A DNA stretch of 64,000 nt from Lingula anatina (GCF_001039355.2 NW_019775907.1:90781-154780); one strand, 5' to 3'. Positions 56,101 through 61,852 are shown, counted from the first letter of the stretch. Notes: generated by a model from the letters alone, not told the origin. A program made the numbers and translations.

Positions 56101-57208
56101 AAGGGATATTGCTGTCTAAAAATTACAAAGTGCATCCTAGTTCTTCAGATAACATGAAAAGTATGTCTAACAAAAATTGGAAATATTTTGAGAAATACTG
56201 TGAGGAGTTTGCTCAAAATGGACATGTTCATCTCCTCTCAACAAACAGTGGAATATGGTGTTGCATTTACTGTTACTAATAGGATTTGTGGAGGTCAGAT
56301 TCATATAATATTAGTCACCTTGCTTCCCCCAACCCAAGCCCAACTTTATCCCATTGTGTGGTTTTTATTTCTGTGTGACATCTTTTTATCTTTGTTTATG
56401 TGACATTTCTTCGTCCATGTCACCTAGTTGTATTTGGGCTTACTCTAGTAAATTCAGTCATCAGACCATTAAGGAAAATGAAAAAAAAGTATGAATCACT
56501 CACAGTTTGAGCGCCCCAAGCTGAAAATTATCAAAGTCATACATGTTCATTTCATTTTCTTTAACCAAAGCTATTTGAAAGTAATGGGGGTGAATATATT
56601 TGCTAATGTAAGCCCAAGGGGTTACAAGACCAACTTAACAAACACATTTAATGAGTTGATTGAGGTAAAGTACCATCAGTTTTAATCCAGTTTCGCATGG
56701 TGGCTTTTTAACTAAGAAACCTGTGTAGAAAATCAAATTTTTATTTTATTTCATTTTTATTCAAGACTTTTAGCACTAAGATTACTGGTCTTTCAAGTTT
56801 TGTGGCAGCCTGTAGAATCCATTCAACTTATCACAATGCATATTAGATTGTTTTTGGTTTTAAATCTATTTAAACTTACATATATATTGATATAAGTATG
56901 TTTTTTTGCTGGATTTTGTATGTTTCTTATTTCATCTGTGTTTAATCAGTGGTATTGGTTCACTGTTGTCTTTTTTTTATTATAATCTGTTGACTTAGTA
57001 AGCATTTAGATCTTTTGACTTTTATATATATATAAAGACGTGGTAAATTCATAGTAATCAATTGATCAAAGATCCATTAATATCCACAATATTCATGCAG
57101 ATCAGTTTAGCAAGAGATTTCACCTGGACATTATTCAAACATTTTGAAATATTTTTTCCATTCCTTTTTTTTTTTTTTTCAGCTGGCCTTAAATACAGTG
57201 CTGTGTGA
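12234..57208 (+). CDS. LMO7/LIMCH1-like CH-PDZ-LIM protein gene, 21 coding exons, 5' incomplete
   Basis: Twenty-one GT-AG exons join into one open frame of 7,605 nt ending in TGA, giving 2,534 residues plus stop. The domains seen are the CH C-terminal half (1-84), a Ser/Tyr-rich linker (85-335), a WQ-NL-WK-RRR helical block (about 335-405), PDZ (about 605-697), charged coiled coils (about 920-991 and 1917-2040), an 881-residue exon (992-1872), a proline-rich region (about 2380-2455) and LIM (2464-2521). This order matches the LMO7/LIMCH1 family. Known members are actin- and junction-associated scaffolds that influence actomyosin contractility; that role here is inferred. Mammalian LIMCH1 lacks PDZ while LMO7 has it, so this is probably a single invertebrate co-orthologue of both. 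The protein is longer than vertebrate members, mainly because of the 881-codon exon. No start codon or first CH half was found. Confidence 0.9.
15077..15168. repeat. Compound (TG)n-(GA)n microsatellite
   Basis: An imperfect TG/TGCG tract of about 49 bp runs directly into about 40 bp of AG repeats with one GGG interruption. Confidence 0.9.
19030..19966. repeat. Left copy of a 913-bp near-identical block abutting the N gap
   Basis: From the base after the T run (19054) to the edge of the gap (19966) the sequence is repeated at 20666-21578 with no indel. I found two substitutions by eye (19362 T versus 20974 G, and 19381 T versus 20993 G). Both copies are preceded by a long T run (24 T here; 22 T abutting the gap in the other). 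The left copy stops at the gap exactly where the right copy continues into new sequence. Confidence 0.93.
19967..20643. other. Assembly gap, 677 N
   Basis: An unbroken run of N. The open frames that span it are artefacts of reading N as unknown residues and carry no coding evidence. Confidence 0.99.
20644..21578. repeat. Right copy of the 913-bp near-identical block
   Basis: This begins in a 22-T run directly after the gap. The following 913 bp match 19054-19966 except for the two substitutions noted for the left copy. Sequence from 21579 onward has no counterpart left of the gap. The pattern fits two overlapping contigs or haplotypes placed end to end. Confidence 0.93.
21654..21675. repeat. 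(GA)n microsatellite
   Basis: Eleven GA units, followed about 70 bp downstream by a C-rich run near 21737-21770. Confidence 0.9.
23356..23398 (+). CDS. LMO7-like exon 2: CH domain linker helix
   Basis: This 43-nt exon sits between TATCTTTTCAG and GTAAGTAG. Its first T completes the split Asp codon 37, then it reads TDQIKQEIEKRLRS and ends in phase 0 (residues 37-51). This corresponds to the variable segment before the last CH helix, where family members have a basic, charged stretch leading to a V-x-ITLYWLG motif. Frame and position between exons 1 and 3 support it, although it is short. Confidence 0.88.
31996..32035. repeat. Terminal fragment related to the CCCGTAGCC-ended short element
   Basis: CAGGGCCGTAAGCTGG followed by a long G run resembles the terminus CAGGCCCGTAGCCAG of the element at 60.61 kb and its adjacent G-rich run. 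Only one end is visible. A solo or decayed copy is likely. Confidence 0.45.
32131..32165. repeat. (TA)n microsatellite followed by a T run
   Basis: About 20 bp of alternating AT followed by T-rich sequence. Confidence 0.85.
32578..32788. mobile_element. Short inverted-repeat element (MITE-like hairpin), about 211 bp
   Basis: The left arm (about 32578-32653) and the reverse complement of the right arm (about 32712-32788) align almost end to end. Shared blocks are CCCATAA-CCTAT, ACTAGCAG, CGATCTA, AGGGGATT and CATTCAGTTTAA. The arms are about 76 bp with scattered mismatches and a central spacer of about 58 bp. There is no coding content and no clear target-site duplication. This is a non-autonomous element or other foldback sequence, not a defined family. 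Confidence 0.7.
33973..34881 (+). CDS. LMO7-like exon 3: end of CH domain plus Ser/Tyr-rich linker
   Basis: This 909-nt exon (residues 52-354) has phase 0 at both ends. It starts with VAITVYWLGKTVEGTYNGPQ, the last CH helix and loop, then LDFSAFTGLIKNQ. A long disordered linker follows, rich in Ser, Tyr, His and Asp with repeated short motifs (SYEH, SYRS, SYDS, NSYDSFGSFDRHNSDDNSFE). The last of these resembles the DSFDSLDSFGS stretch of vertebrate LIMCH1. Near the end are RRTS, PYDPLQFIKVGKAP and a charged helix ending in EDEDWQS. Two in-frame donors lie 24 nt apart; the shorter form ends at 34857 and the longer at 34881. Confidence 0.93.
34846..34890 (+). promoter_or_regulatory. Duplicated, competing 5' splice donors of exon 3
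   Basis: Two near-identical blocks 24 bp apart (34846-34866 and 34870-34890, 19 of 21 positions equal) each read GACTGGCA-xx-CG followed by GTAGGTGAA. Both donors leave phase 0, so splicing from either one joins exon 4 in frame. The first gives DWQS joined to NLSSWKQRRR, which looks like the family consensus. The second adds eight residues, VGEADWHA. Confidence 0.8.
34882..38266 (+). other. Intron 3 (about 3.4 kb); no gene recognised
   Basis: AT-rich, with no coding frame of convincing composition. A weak tRNA-like patch near 36.22 kb was judged too degenerate to call. Confidence 0.7.
38267..38409 (+). CDS. LMO7-like exon 4: NL-WK-RRR helical block
   Basis: This 143-nt exon (residues 355 to split Arg 402) has acceptor GTTCGTAG and donor GTGGGT. 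It reads NLSSWKQRRRSKSSHSYQ, then VKEDLDNMFQEEE, then GRGIKSFAEMRKER. Together with the DWQS or DWHA end of exon 3 it forms the WQ-x-NL-x-x-WK-x-RRR signature found after the CH domain in LMO7/LIMCH1 proteins (the conserved domain of unknown function there). The Lys-Ser-rich stretch and the helical MRKER end continue into exon 5. Confidence 0.92.
38410..38713 (+). other. Intron 4 (304 bp)
   Basis: AT-rich; nothing beyond splice signals is seen. Confidence 0.85.
38714..38993 (+). CDS. LMO7-like exon 5: charged linker with proline-rich end
   Basis: This 280-nt exon (residues 402-495) has acceptor TTTTTTCAG and donor GTACAT, and leaves phase 0. It completes Arg 402, then reads EARRSFNYFPYNDGDEDE, a basic/acidic region with several KS motifs, and ends PPPRSPPKPAPRK. 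That end is a polyproline stretch compatible with SH3 or WW binding; no partner can be assigned. Frame and context make the exon secure. Confidence 0.9.
38994..39341 (+). other. Intron 5 (348 bp)
   Basis: AT-rich, with a G run of about 14 near 39142-39154. No coding signal. Confidence 0.85.
39342..39659 (+). CDS. LMO7-like exon 6: acidic linker before PDZ
   Basis: This 318-nt exon, phase 0 at both ends (residues 496-601), lies between TATTTGCAG and GTGAGT. It starts PKQEPIIPVEDVIVES, then has a His/Ser-rich stretch and a long Glu-rich run (EEEEEETEESEEEESEDEK), ending SSNSRGSLH. It looks disordered and highly acidic. Because it is symmetric in phase it could be skipped without shifting the frame; whether it is skipped is unknown. 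Confidence 0.9.
39660..39867 (+). other. Intron 6 (208 bp)
   Basis: Short AT-rich intron with an A-rich stretch near 39790. Confidence 0.85.
39868..39988 (+). CDS. LMO7-like exon 7: PDZ domain, first part
   Basis: This 121-nt exon (residues 602 to split Gly 642) follows a TTTTCAG acceptor and ends before GTGAGT. It reads GMVEEKVTIVKQTERE, then TTFGFTLKGGRDQCAPLVVDTVNV. FGFTL (620-624) fits the PDZ carboxylate-binding loop (usually GLGF or similar), followed by a KGG turn and a beta strand ending in V-D-T-V-x-x-G-S-S-A. The domain continues in exon 8, and the shape is close to the PDZ of LMO7. Confidence 0.93.
39989..40468 (+). other. Intron 7 (480 bp)
   Basis: AT-rich, with several A runs; no coding signal. 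It splits the PDZ domain. Confidence 0.85.
40469..40627 (+). CDS. LMO7-like exon 8: PDZ domain, core
   Basis: This 159-nt exon, phase 1 at both ends (residues 642-695), has acceptor TTTTACTAG and donor GTGAGT. It completes GSSADVCGLDEGDEVISVNG, then DEVAELFRGSVMLKVNQSLKKG and KVEIIVRRTKE. The G-L-x-x-G-D-E-V-I-x-V-N-G block, the alpha-2 helix region and the final V-x-I-I-V-R-R strand are standard PDZ features. Symmetric phase means skipping it would remove the PDZ core in frame. Confidence 0.94.
40628..41029 (+). other. Intron 8 (402 bp)
   Basis: AT-rich; an open frame runs through its 3' end into exon 9, but the in-frame acceptor at 41029 fixes the exon start. Confidence 0.85.
41030..41181 (+). 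CDS. LMO7-like exon 9: linker after PDZ
   Basis: This 152-nt exon (residues 695-745) has acceptor TTTATGTAG and donor GTTAGT, and ends in phase 0. It begins ASLKINARLPLKEPEA, then NKLVDYDSESDSEKKTEKET, and ends VEEQQVQTQ. It is a Ser/Asp/Glu-rich, probably phosphorylatable linker with no recognised domain. Phase continuity with exons 8 and 10 supports it. Confidence 0.88.
41182..41720 (+). other. Intron 9 (539 bp)
   Basis: AT-rich; it holds a three-copy 22-23 bp direct repeat at 41589-41650. Confidence 0.85.
41589..41650. repeat. Three-copy direct repeat, 22-23 bp period
   Basis: CCTAACTTGATTxAAAA occurs at 41589, 41612 and 41634, in variants ending in AACAAATG, ATGGTG and ATGGCT. It is a short local tandem repeat inside intron 9 with no other copies noticed. 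Confidence 0.8.
41721..41792 (+). CDS. LMO7-like exon 10: small linker exon with weak donor
   Basis: This 72-nt exon, phase 0 at both ends (residues 746-769), has a good TTTGTCCCAG acceptor. It reads VQPVENGLSSPPSTDTFTSE then DEKQ. The donor AACAG/GTTTAT is weak and runs straight into ATT repeats. The frame is open and flanking phases fit, so it is likely real, but it is a good candidate for alternative inclusion. Confidence 0.75.
41793..42087 (+). other. Intron 10 (295 bp)
   Basis: It begins with ATT trinucleotide repeats next to a weak donor and contains a T run near 42000-42016. Confidence 0.8.
42088..42181 (+). CDS. LMO7-like exon 11: basic helical linker
   Basis: This 94-nt exon (residues 770 to split Gly 801) lies between GATTTCAG and GTAAGA. 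It reads REKDAEVTRIKKENIKRRSD, then FLGLEKDTVDS. It is charged and helical, with a possible basophilic kinase site (KRRSD). It joins in frame to exon 12. Confidence 0.88.
42182..42592 (+). other. Intron 11 (411 bp)
   Basis: AT-rich; nothing else seen. Confidence 0.85.
42593..43053 (+). CDS. LMO7-like exon 12: linker leading into coiled coil
   Basis: This 461-nt exon (residues 801-954) lies between CAACATTGCAG and GTGAGC. It starts GAKPLTSTWPPKMEVSQ. It has a charged segment around IEAKEREIIENLEREEQL, two similar Lys-Ser-Ala-Ser-Leu motifs (NKSASLPAHARAMSMEHL and RKSASLNRRSFFSIDEE), and ends WGKEQERRRQ. The end aligns with the [20 protein letters not shown] region of vertebrate LIMCH1, as I recall it, supporting family placement and a coiled coil that continues in exon 13. 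Confidence 0.92.
43054..45161 (+). other. Intron 12 (about 2.1 kb) containing a candidate cassette exon
   Basis: AT-rich; the only coding-like signal is the 51-nt candidate exon at 43992-44042. Otherwise nothing is recognised. Confidence 0.75.
43992..44042 (+). CDS. Candidate 51-nt cassette exon of the LMO7-like gene
   Basis: A pyrimidine-rich acceptor (CCATTTTTCCTCAG) precedes a 51-nt open segment ending TTGAAG before GTAATT. It would encode 17 residues, PSHRPFLQKANTVASLK. Its length is a multiple of three, and both neighbours (exon 12 end, exon 13 start) are phase 0, so it inserts without shifting the frame. Exons 12 and 13 also join in frame without it, so it is counted as optional and is not in the 2,534-residue total. 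Confidence 0.45.
45162..45272 (+). CDS. LMO7-like exon 13: Gln-rich coiled coil
   Basis: This 111-nt exon, phase 0 at both ends (residues 955-991), has acceptor GACTTTTAG and donor GTCAGT. It reads EQYEREQQQLQEQYKKDQQR, then AQELKINLVQPQQQKQQ. The heptad-like charged/Gln helix continues the coiled coil of exon 12 and resembles the [20 protein letters not shown] helix recalled from vertebrate LIMCH1. Confidence 0.92.
45273..47215 (+). other. Intron 13 (about 1.9 kb); no gene recognised
   Basis: AT-rich, with a G run near 45396-45406. Open frames here have no coding character. Confidence 0.75.
47216..49858 (+). CDS. LMO7-like exon 14: giant 881-codon exon of unknown function
   Basis: This single exon is open for 2,643 nt, phase 0 at both ends (residues 992-1872). 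The acceptor at 47215 (AATCAACAG) is fixed because the alternative AG at 47190 gives an early in-frame stop. The donor is GAGAAG/GTACTG. The product starts VNLKGLHRQMSAIEEEEAPV. It has Cys pairs CLNC and CDVC, a stretch LLILESNAIQFPHGAMVEP faintly like the start of a ZU5 fold, an acidic run (SDDEGEDDNGIDD), a basic helical part (ILEREKAELQQNEELENL), and ends EIDKEVQQIILGREK. It has no counterpart I recognise in vertebrate LMO7/LIMCH1. Skipping it would leave the rest in frame. Confidence 0.88.
49859..50827 (+). other. Intron 14 (969 bp)
   Basis: If retained, the protein would end seven bases into codon use beyond the donor region (reading VLFEF then stop at 49874-49876). Otherwise AT-rich with no signal. 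Confidence 0.8.
50828..50880 (+). CDS. LMO7-like exon 15: short linker
   Basis: This 53-nt exon (residues 1873 to split Ser 1890) lies between AATTTTTCAG and GTAAGT. It reads EKKSTPLSVEAKPPQQT. It is short but has good splice sites and exact phase with exons 14 and 16. Confidence 0.85.
50881..51436 (+). other. Intron 15 (556 bp)
   Basis: AT-rich, with an A run near 51297-51310. An open frame extends upstream of exon 16, but the TTTTTACAG acceptor sets the exon start. Confidence 0.85.
51437..51516 (+). CDS. LMO7-like exon 16: Gln-rich linker
   Basis: This 80-nt exon (residues 1890-1917) has acceptor TTGTTTTTACAG and donor GTAACT. It reads SNFAPYQWTIRAQQQQPVES, then EKDRNLK. The phase chain with exons 15 and 17 is exact. 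Confidence 0.87.
51517..51880 (+). other. Intron 16 (364 bp)
   Basis: AT-rich; nothing else seen. Confidence 0.85.
51881..52101 (+). CDS. LMO7-like exon 17: ER/K-rich single helix or coiled coil
   Basis: This 221-nt exon (residues 1917-1990) lies between AATCTTACAG and GTAAGT. It encodes almost only Glu, Arg, Lys and Gln with few hydrophobics: EEEEKRKVQEEQERLDRELK, then similar sequence to LKDREDQLKMME. Such composition gives either a coiled coil or a stable single alpha helix. It continues into exon 18 and corresponds to the charged helical region before LIM in the family. Confidence 0.92.
52102..52281 (+). other. Intron 17 (180 bp)
   Basis: Short AT-rich intron. Confidence 0.85.
52282..52600 (+). 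CDS. LMO7-like exon 18: end of charged helix and linker
   Basis: This 319-nt exon (residues 1991 to split Gly 2097) has acceptor ATTTTTAAAG and donor GTAAAC. It begins ERLRQEQEKLRMEAERLRRE, then KSDRQKQWDEQEEDQTTQEQ, and changes to a linker with APWQEPPKKFSPVSFKKDSY and SWEQPAPNFLDNR. The helix ends near residue 2030, after which the sequence looks disordered. Confidence 0.91.
52601..52949 (+). other. Intron 18 (349 bp)
   Basis: AT-rich; nothing else seen. Confidence 0.85.
52950..54074 (+). CDS. LMO7-like exon 19: conserved helical block, proline-rich linker, start of LIM
   Basis: This 1,125-nt exon (residues 2097 to split Gly 2472) lies between TTCATATTCAG and GTAAGA. It starts GPFERNQGHPEEPIEEKPVA. 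A conserved-looking helical part follows: LKSDGWILSEDERQKKQKRR then GFNPQEHWVVQEAERRRLAE. A Gln/Pro-rich region leads to PTPEKEPPPPPAKPPRSAPG, a plausible SH3 or EVH1 ligand. The exon ends KQKCSHCNKELG, which supplies the first two LIM zinc ligands, C2464 and C2467. The LIM domain is therefore split by intron 19. Confidence 0.93.
54075..55337 (+). other. Intron 19 (about 1.3 kb), splits the LIM domain
   Basis: AT-rich; nothing else seen. Confidence 0.85.
55338..55502 (+). CDS. LMO7-like exon 20: LIM domain
   Basis: This 165-nt exon (residues 2472-2527) has acceptor TTGCTTCAG and donor GTATCT. It reads GRGAAMVIESLNLFYHVQCF, then RCCVCHAALGNGSTGADVRV and RVSKLHCKNCYSNDE. With exon 19 the zinc ligands are C2464, C2467, H2487, C2490, C2493, C2496, C2518 and C2521. 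The spacing C-x2-C-x19-H-x2-C-x2-C-x2-C-x21-C-x2-C fits the LIM consensus exactly. The G-x-G-A-A-M-x-I-E-x-L-N-L block is typical of LMO7/LIMCH1. The exon is noticeably GC-richer than the surrounding introns. Confidence 0.97.
55503..57182 (+). other. Intron 20 (about 1.7 kb); no gene recognised
   Basis: AT-rich, ending in a long T-rich tract directly before the AG at 57181-57182, a strong acceptor. Confidence 0.8.
57183..57208 (+). CDS. LMO7-like exon 21: last coding exon, C-terminal tail and stop
   Basis: The coding part is 26 nt. After a T-rich acceptor, CT completes Ala 2527 and the frame reads AGLKYSAV then TGA at 57206-57208. The exact phase match and strong polypyrimidine tract make it convincing despite its size. 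The tail S-A-V has Ser at -2 and Val at 0, a class I PDZ-ligand pattern; vertebrate family members, as I recall, end in similar T-x-hydrophobic tails. Confidence 0.82.
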
Positions 57209-60200
57209 AAGAATGTGCTCTCAAATCTCACCTAACACAATATGGAACCATGTTGAGACAAACAATTATGTACTGAAGATCATCTGAAGTTCATCTGGTG
57301 CAATGTCGACTTAAAAAATTTTTAAGTACCATGTCTCACCTTACTTGATATGGAACTGGGATGAGATAAAAGTCCATTGTGCTCACAGAGCTCACCTAAC
57401 ACATCTTGAGCAAAAGAAGGAATCTGAGTCTTTATAACCAGCTTTATGTACAAGGCAACAATCAGCACAGTTATCAATACATTATTATTATAGGAATGTA
57501 TACTGCTTTTAAGAACCTCAAAGGACCAAACTGGAATTGTAATATACTTGTAATGCACTGGTGTTGTAGGGATTGGGCATGGTGAACAGTATTGGTTAAA
57601 TACTGGTGTGAGCGAGATTAATAATTATGATGATATATTTAACATGTCATGATTAACTTAATAATTTGATTAATCCATCACTGGGTTATGGTAGTAAGAG
57701 CTGATATAGTAGTTCTAAAAGGACGACATAAGTATTTGTTGTTCACAATATTTGCTGTTATCATGGATTACATTATTAAGTCACAATTTGAAGGTTTTAT
57801 TTGGTCGTTGCAAAATGCAATCTAGAGAAAGTTATTCAAAGAAGTTTGTTTTTGTGACTGCACTTCCGTTTACATAAAAAAATGAGGAGATTGAATTTAT
57901 CAAATGTAAACTTAATGAACAAATACATGTGTAGTTGTGATGGTATATGTCGTACATCATTGATAAAATCTAGTTATTGAACTTTGGAAACTTTTCATTT
58001 GACCATGGAAAACTATGCACAAGAAGCCGGTTTCTGGACTGTTATACGTTAAATGTATATAATTGTATCACACTCCTATAGCAAAAGAGCAAACAAAATA
58101 ATGGGTAGATGGTTGTGACATAGACTATACTTATATACACTATATTCAGCTTTGTAAATGAATATGAAGCAATAGCTTGGTTTGCTGATGTTCAGAGAAT
58201 TTGCAGCTTTACCATTTAACATTAATAGCAATAAGACAAACAATAGTTCTTTTAATTGTACACACTGGTTTAAATGTTGAGCCCTGATTGTTGACATATT
58301 TTGTATGCCAAAAATATCCTTATGCTATTCAGAAAATATCTTTAGAGAAACTTTACATCCAAATGAGAACCGGAAAAATTTAAATAGTGTCAGTTTTAAT
58401 TACTAGGTTGAACTTTGCATTCAAGGGAAATGCAATATATACCACAGATTATTGGAATACTACTATTATTTGGATGCTCTTAGATGTGTCTTCATAATTA
58501 AGACTGACACGTTCAAAAAGCTCTGCCTGTTTCATGAAATGATGTTTAGCAGCCAAAATCGTAGAGGTCTTCTCTTGAATCACATATTCCCCAAAACAGT
58601 AAAATCCATGGAATACAATTTGTATTAACATAAGATTGATCCATATATATGTCTTGTCATATTTGCATGTATTTATAAACCCAACCATATTTTGAGAGGC
58701 CTTTTGTTTTATTTTATTTTATTATTATTATTTATTATTGTTATTATCTTTTTGCTTGGACCCCAGACTATTTAATAGCTTCAACTATGTGAAGACCAGC
58801 ATTATAAGCACATGATCCTTTAAAAGGGTTTACACAACAAATGATTCTTTTGTTAACTGTCCCATTGCTTGAGTATAGGTTTGTTTATTTGACTCTGCAG
58901 TATTCTTGTTTTACCTTTATATTTATTTCTGGTCCTGTATATAGTTCTTGTCAAACGACACTAAATGCTAATGTACAGTCTATGTAAATTTTCATTTGTT
59001 ACATACTGTTATACATTCATATATATATATATCTATATACATATATATATATACATACAATGGTGTGTGCTTTAACATTGCTGTAGCTAATCTTAAATTT
59101 ATTATGTACCTTATTTTTTATGCAGCTGCACTTTTTTCCATGAAATATACAAAATATTTTGCCACAGTAGACTGAAGGAAGATCAGATAGTATTGTCAGA
59201 TGTCACGGCACTGGTAATGAAAACTGGTTTACCAAAGTAGAACAGAAAGTTATGTGCACCACAAGGTAGTAAAAAGCCCAGACATTTAGTTGTTAAGGTC
59301 CAAAAGTTATTTATCATAATCATTTATTTGCTTTGCAGAAAGCATTTTTTCATTAATGAATATCTGAATATCACTAAAAAAGGAAATAAATTGGTGGTGT
59401 CTTTGAAAGCTGTTTAGGAAAATCTGTCAATTTAAGATCCATTGGAATAAAATGCAGAAGCAGTAGTCGTGAATTTTGGAGAAAAGGCCTAAATGGTAAA
59501 GGATGTCGATGATTACATATAAATGTTGTGAGATGGGTTTGTTATTGGCTAAAATAAAGTTAGCAACTTGGTAGGGCATGTCACTGGTTTTACTTGCCAA
59601 GATTTGTTAGTTGTCACCAAACTTATGGACATAATATATGACAAAGCCACAGGTCCATAGGCATATGGAAAGTTATAAATTGGTGGGGAAGTTGAAAGGG
59701 GTATGTGAGGGTGTTCCAGTTTCCTCCCTCTCTCCCCCCACCTCTGCCTTTGAAATGAAAACAAGATTACTCTCATGTAATTTTGTTATACTTCACTAAG
59801 GTTACACTGCCATATTTTGTTAAGAATAAGAATTCTTTGCCAATTCACCAGTAAGATGCATTTTGAACCAGTGAATTGATGTTAGTGGTTTTAATGTTAA
59901 ATACAATGACATGTTATTGCACAGTTGGTACTAAGCAGTAGTTGTTAAGAGAACTAGAAACACCTGTGGCAGAATTCAAATAAGGGGTAACCTAAAACAT
60001 ACCTGTGATCTGACTCAAGCTAAACATCACCTGTAGAGTTAAAGCAATTTATCATGAAAGGGATTTAATACAAGTACAGGAGCAAGTGTTTTCTTCTAAT
60101 AAAATCATGATAAATTAAAGATGTCAGTACTTAATAATGGATTATCTGTGGCACGGGTAATAACATTTTGTCATCTTATTTTGTATAATTTGCATGGGCT

Positions 60201-60340
60201 ACAGATTGTATTTGACAGATATCTATAGCTTTACACTGTGAATCATGATAAACATGCAAAAAGCTTAAAACCATTATTAATATGCCAACTTGGAGTGTAT
60301 ATTTTTGTCTATTGGGCATAAATAAATATGCTATATAATG
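57209..60340 (+). other. Probable long 3' UTR of the LMO7-like gene
   Basis: AT-rich and stop-rich in all frames, with TTA-type repeats near 58710-58760. Several AATAAA hexamers are present (for example about 59446 and 59553). The 3' end cannot be fixed. The last good candidate is AATAAA at 60321 followed by a GT-rich stretch, beyond which the sequence changes to inverted-repeat elements. Confidence 0.5.
59018..59058. repeat. Interrupted (AT)n microsatellite
   Basis: Alternating AT with TCTATATACAT interruptions, inside the probable 3' UTR. Confidence 0.85.
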
Positions 60341-60366
60341 CTGTTAATATGAAATGTTGTTTTGTT
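60321..60366 (+). terminator. Candidate polyadenylation signal
   Basis: AATAAA at 60321-60326 is followed about 30 bp later by a GT-rich element (TGTTGTTTTGTT). The spacing suits cleavage and polyadenylation. Earlier AATAAA sites could serve instead. Confidence 0.35.
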
Positions 60367-60614
60367 AGACTGACACCACACTGAGCCGAAATTTAAACCA
60401 GATGCCCACACAGATGTGGAATTTTGAATTTCGCGCAAAGACATTTGGGGAAACGCTTGAGCTACTAAAAAATCGGCTAATTTTTAAAACACTTTTGCGC
60501 GATCTTCATGTAATCGTACTATAATGTAATAGTAACACCACGGTGTCACAGGGTTCACTGGCAGTCCTAAGAATGGAAGACCTGGGACCCATATGATTAA
60601 TACGGGTTAGGGTT

Positions 60615-60780
60615 CAGGCCCGTAGCCAGCAAATTCAATAGGGGGGTTCTTTTTCTGAAAAAGTGGACCTTTTATAATGAAATTTATGTGAACTAGATAA
60701 AATTTTTCCCAAAATGGACCTTTACCTGACAAAAGGAGCGGTTCTTTCGAACCCCCCGAACCCCCCTGGCTACGGGCTTG
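60615..60780. mobile_element. 166-bp non-autonomous element with CAGGCCCGTAGCCAG ends
   Basis: The left end CAGGCCCGTAGCCAG and the reverse complement of the right end (CAAGCCCGTAGCCAG) match at 14 of 15 bases. Each is followed inward by a G-rich run, GGGGGGTTC, inverted at the other end. GGGTTAG lies just outside both ends (60604-60610 and 60781-60787), a possible target-site duplication. There is no coding capacity, so it is a MITE. The superfamily is not assigned; a hAT origin is only a possibility. Confidence 0.75.
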
Positions 60781-60802
60781 GGGTTAGTCGGAATACTGGG
60801 GT

Positions 60803-61218
60803 TAGTATTTAGGACGAATGTCACCTCTACCGGAACAAAGTAATGGGGAACGGAATACGGTTCCTAGCAGACTGCCATCCCTGTCACGACGGCACGAACA
60901 AACACGGAGACAGACAAAAACACATAGAAAGATCGAATCTACACAGGGTTTGGGTGCCAAATATAATTTTCCTCGACGCAAAAGCAATTTCTCTTAAGAA
61001 TTCTTGCTTCCATTTACCTTTCACACATGTAAGGATATCGTGGGGGTCATATCGTGTCATATTCGTTGCATGAAGCTGACCGATTATCCAACGTGTGGAA
61101 GGAAAAACGACAACGTGAAGTGTTCGCAATGCCATAATGACAGGAATGGTAGTCCTGTAGGAACCGCAGTCCGTTCCCCATTACTTTGTACAGATGACGT
61201 CGACGTTCGTCTACAATA
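60803..61218. mobile_element. Inverted-repeat element with about 100-bp arms
   Basis: The left arm (about 60803-60900) and the reverse complement of the right arm (about 61121-61218) align with scattered mismatches. They share ACAAAGTAATGGGGAACGGA exactly, then CGGTTCCTA, GACTGCCATCCCTGTCA in near match, and CGAACA. The interior of about 220 bp shows no recognisable protein. It is a foldback or MITE-like element adjacent to a second inverted repeat. Confidence 0.75.
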
Positions 61219-61224
61219 TAATAC

Positions 61225-61400
61225 CCTGCGCCGACAGACAACTAACAACGTAGCTTAAACAACAACAACAATCTACACGCAATTTGGTAACGTATGTATC
61301 GGTAACGTACGTGTCGATAGATATGCTACCGATACATACGTTACCAAATTGCGTGTAGATTGTTGTTTACGTTGTTAGTTATCCGTCGGCGCAACTACGT
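61225..61400. mobile_element. Large palindrome with a perfect 41-bp-arm core
   Basis: Bases 61264-61304 and 61327-61367 are exact reverse complements (41 of 41) with a 22-bp spacer. Similarity continues outward with small indels. GCGCCGAC, then AACTAACAACGT, on the left is mirrored by ACGTTGTTAGTT and GTCGGCGC on the right. Perfect arms imply recent origin or gene conversion between arms. Confidence 0.85.
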
Positions 61401-61671
61401 GAGTGCGTGAGACGTCATACATGCGAGTACGTTTGTTTCTACAATGCACATTACACATTGTTACATTGTCATATATAGCGAGTTTGATATCCATCGATAT
61501 ATACGTTACCTATGTTTTTAATAACTGTTAGCTGTCTCCAACTTCTGGTGAGCCAACACCTAATTTTTTACTGCACATTACGTTACAATAAAATAGAAAC
61601 GGGACAAAATAGGGAAGTTGTCTTTAAACGATTTGTAGACATTATTCACATTATACATAGGCCTACGTTAC

Positions 61672-61852
61672 CAGGGGCGAATCCAGGATTATTTGAAGGG
61701 GGGGTCCAGAACGACAGGCCTCTGATGCAAAGCCGACCATCGCCCTCTTGGTGTGGGATTTGGGCCTGCTCAACGACACGGGATATTGGTGCGATATATT
61801 TTTCAGAAACCGAGTCAAGACTCCCCTGACCCCCCCTCTAAGTCAGCCACTG
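61672..61852. mobile_element. 181-bp MITE with CAGGGGCG / CAGTGGCT ends
   Basis: The left end reads CAGGGGCGAATCCAGGATT followed by AAGGGGGGG. The reverse complement of the right end reads CAGTGGCTGACTTAGAGGGG. These imperfect terminal inverted repeats with G-rich subterminal runs are of a type common in animal genomes (hAT-like CAG-x-G ends). It has no coding capacity and no exact target-site duplication. Confidence 0.65.

Noticed and set aside
61004-61258. Short open frames over the inverted-repeat cluster
   Set aside because: They follow the repeat arms and mirror-image frames occur on the other strand, so they are shadows of the repeats.
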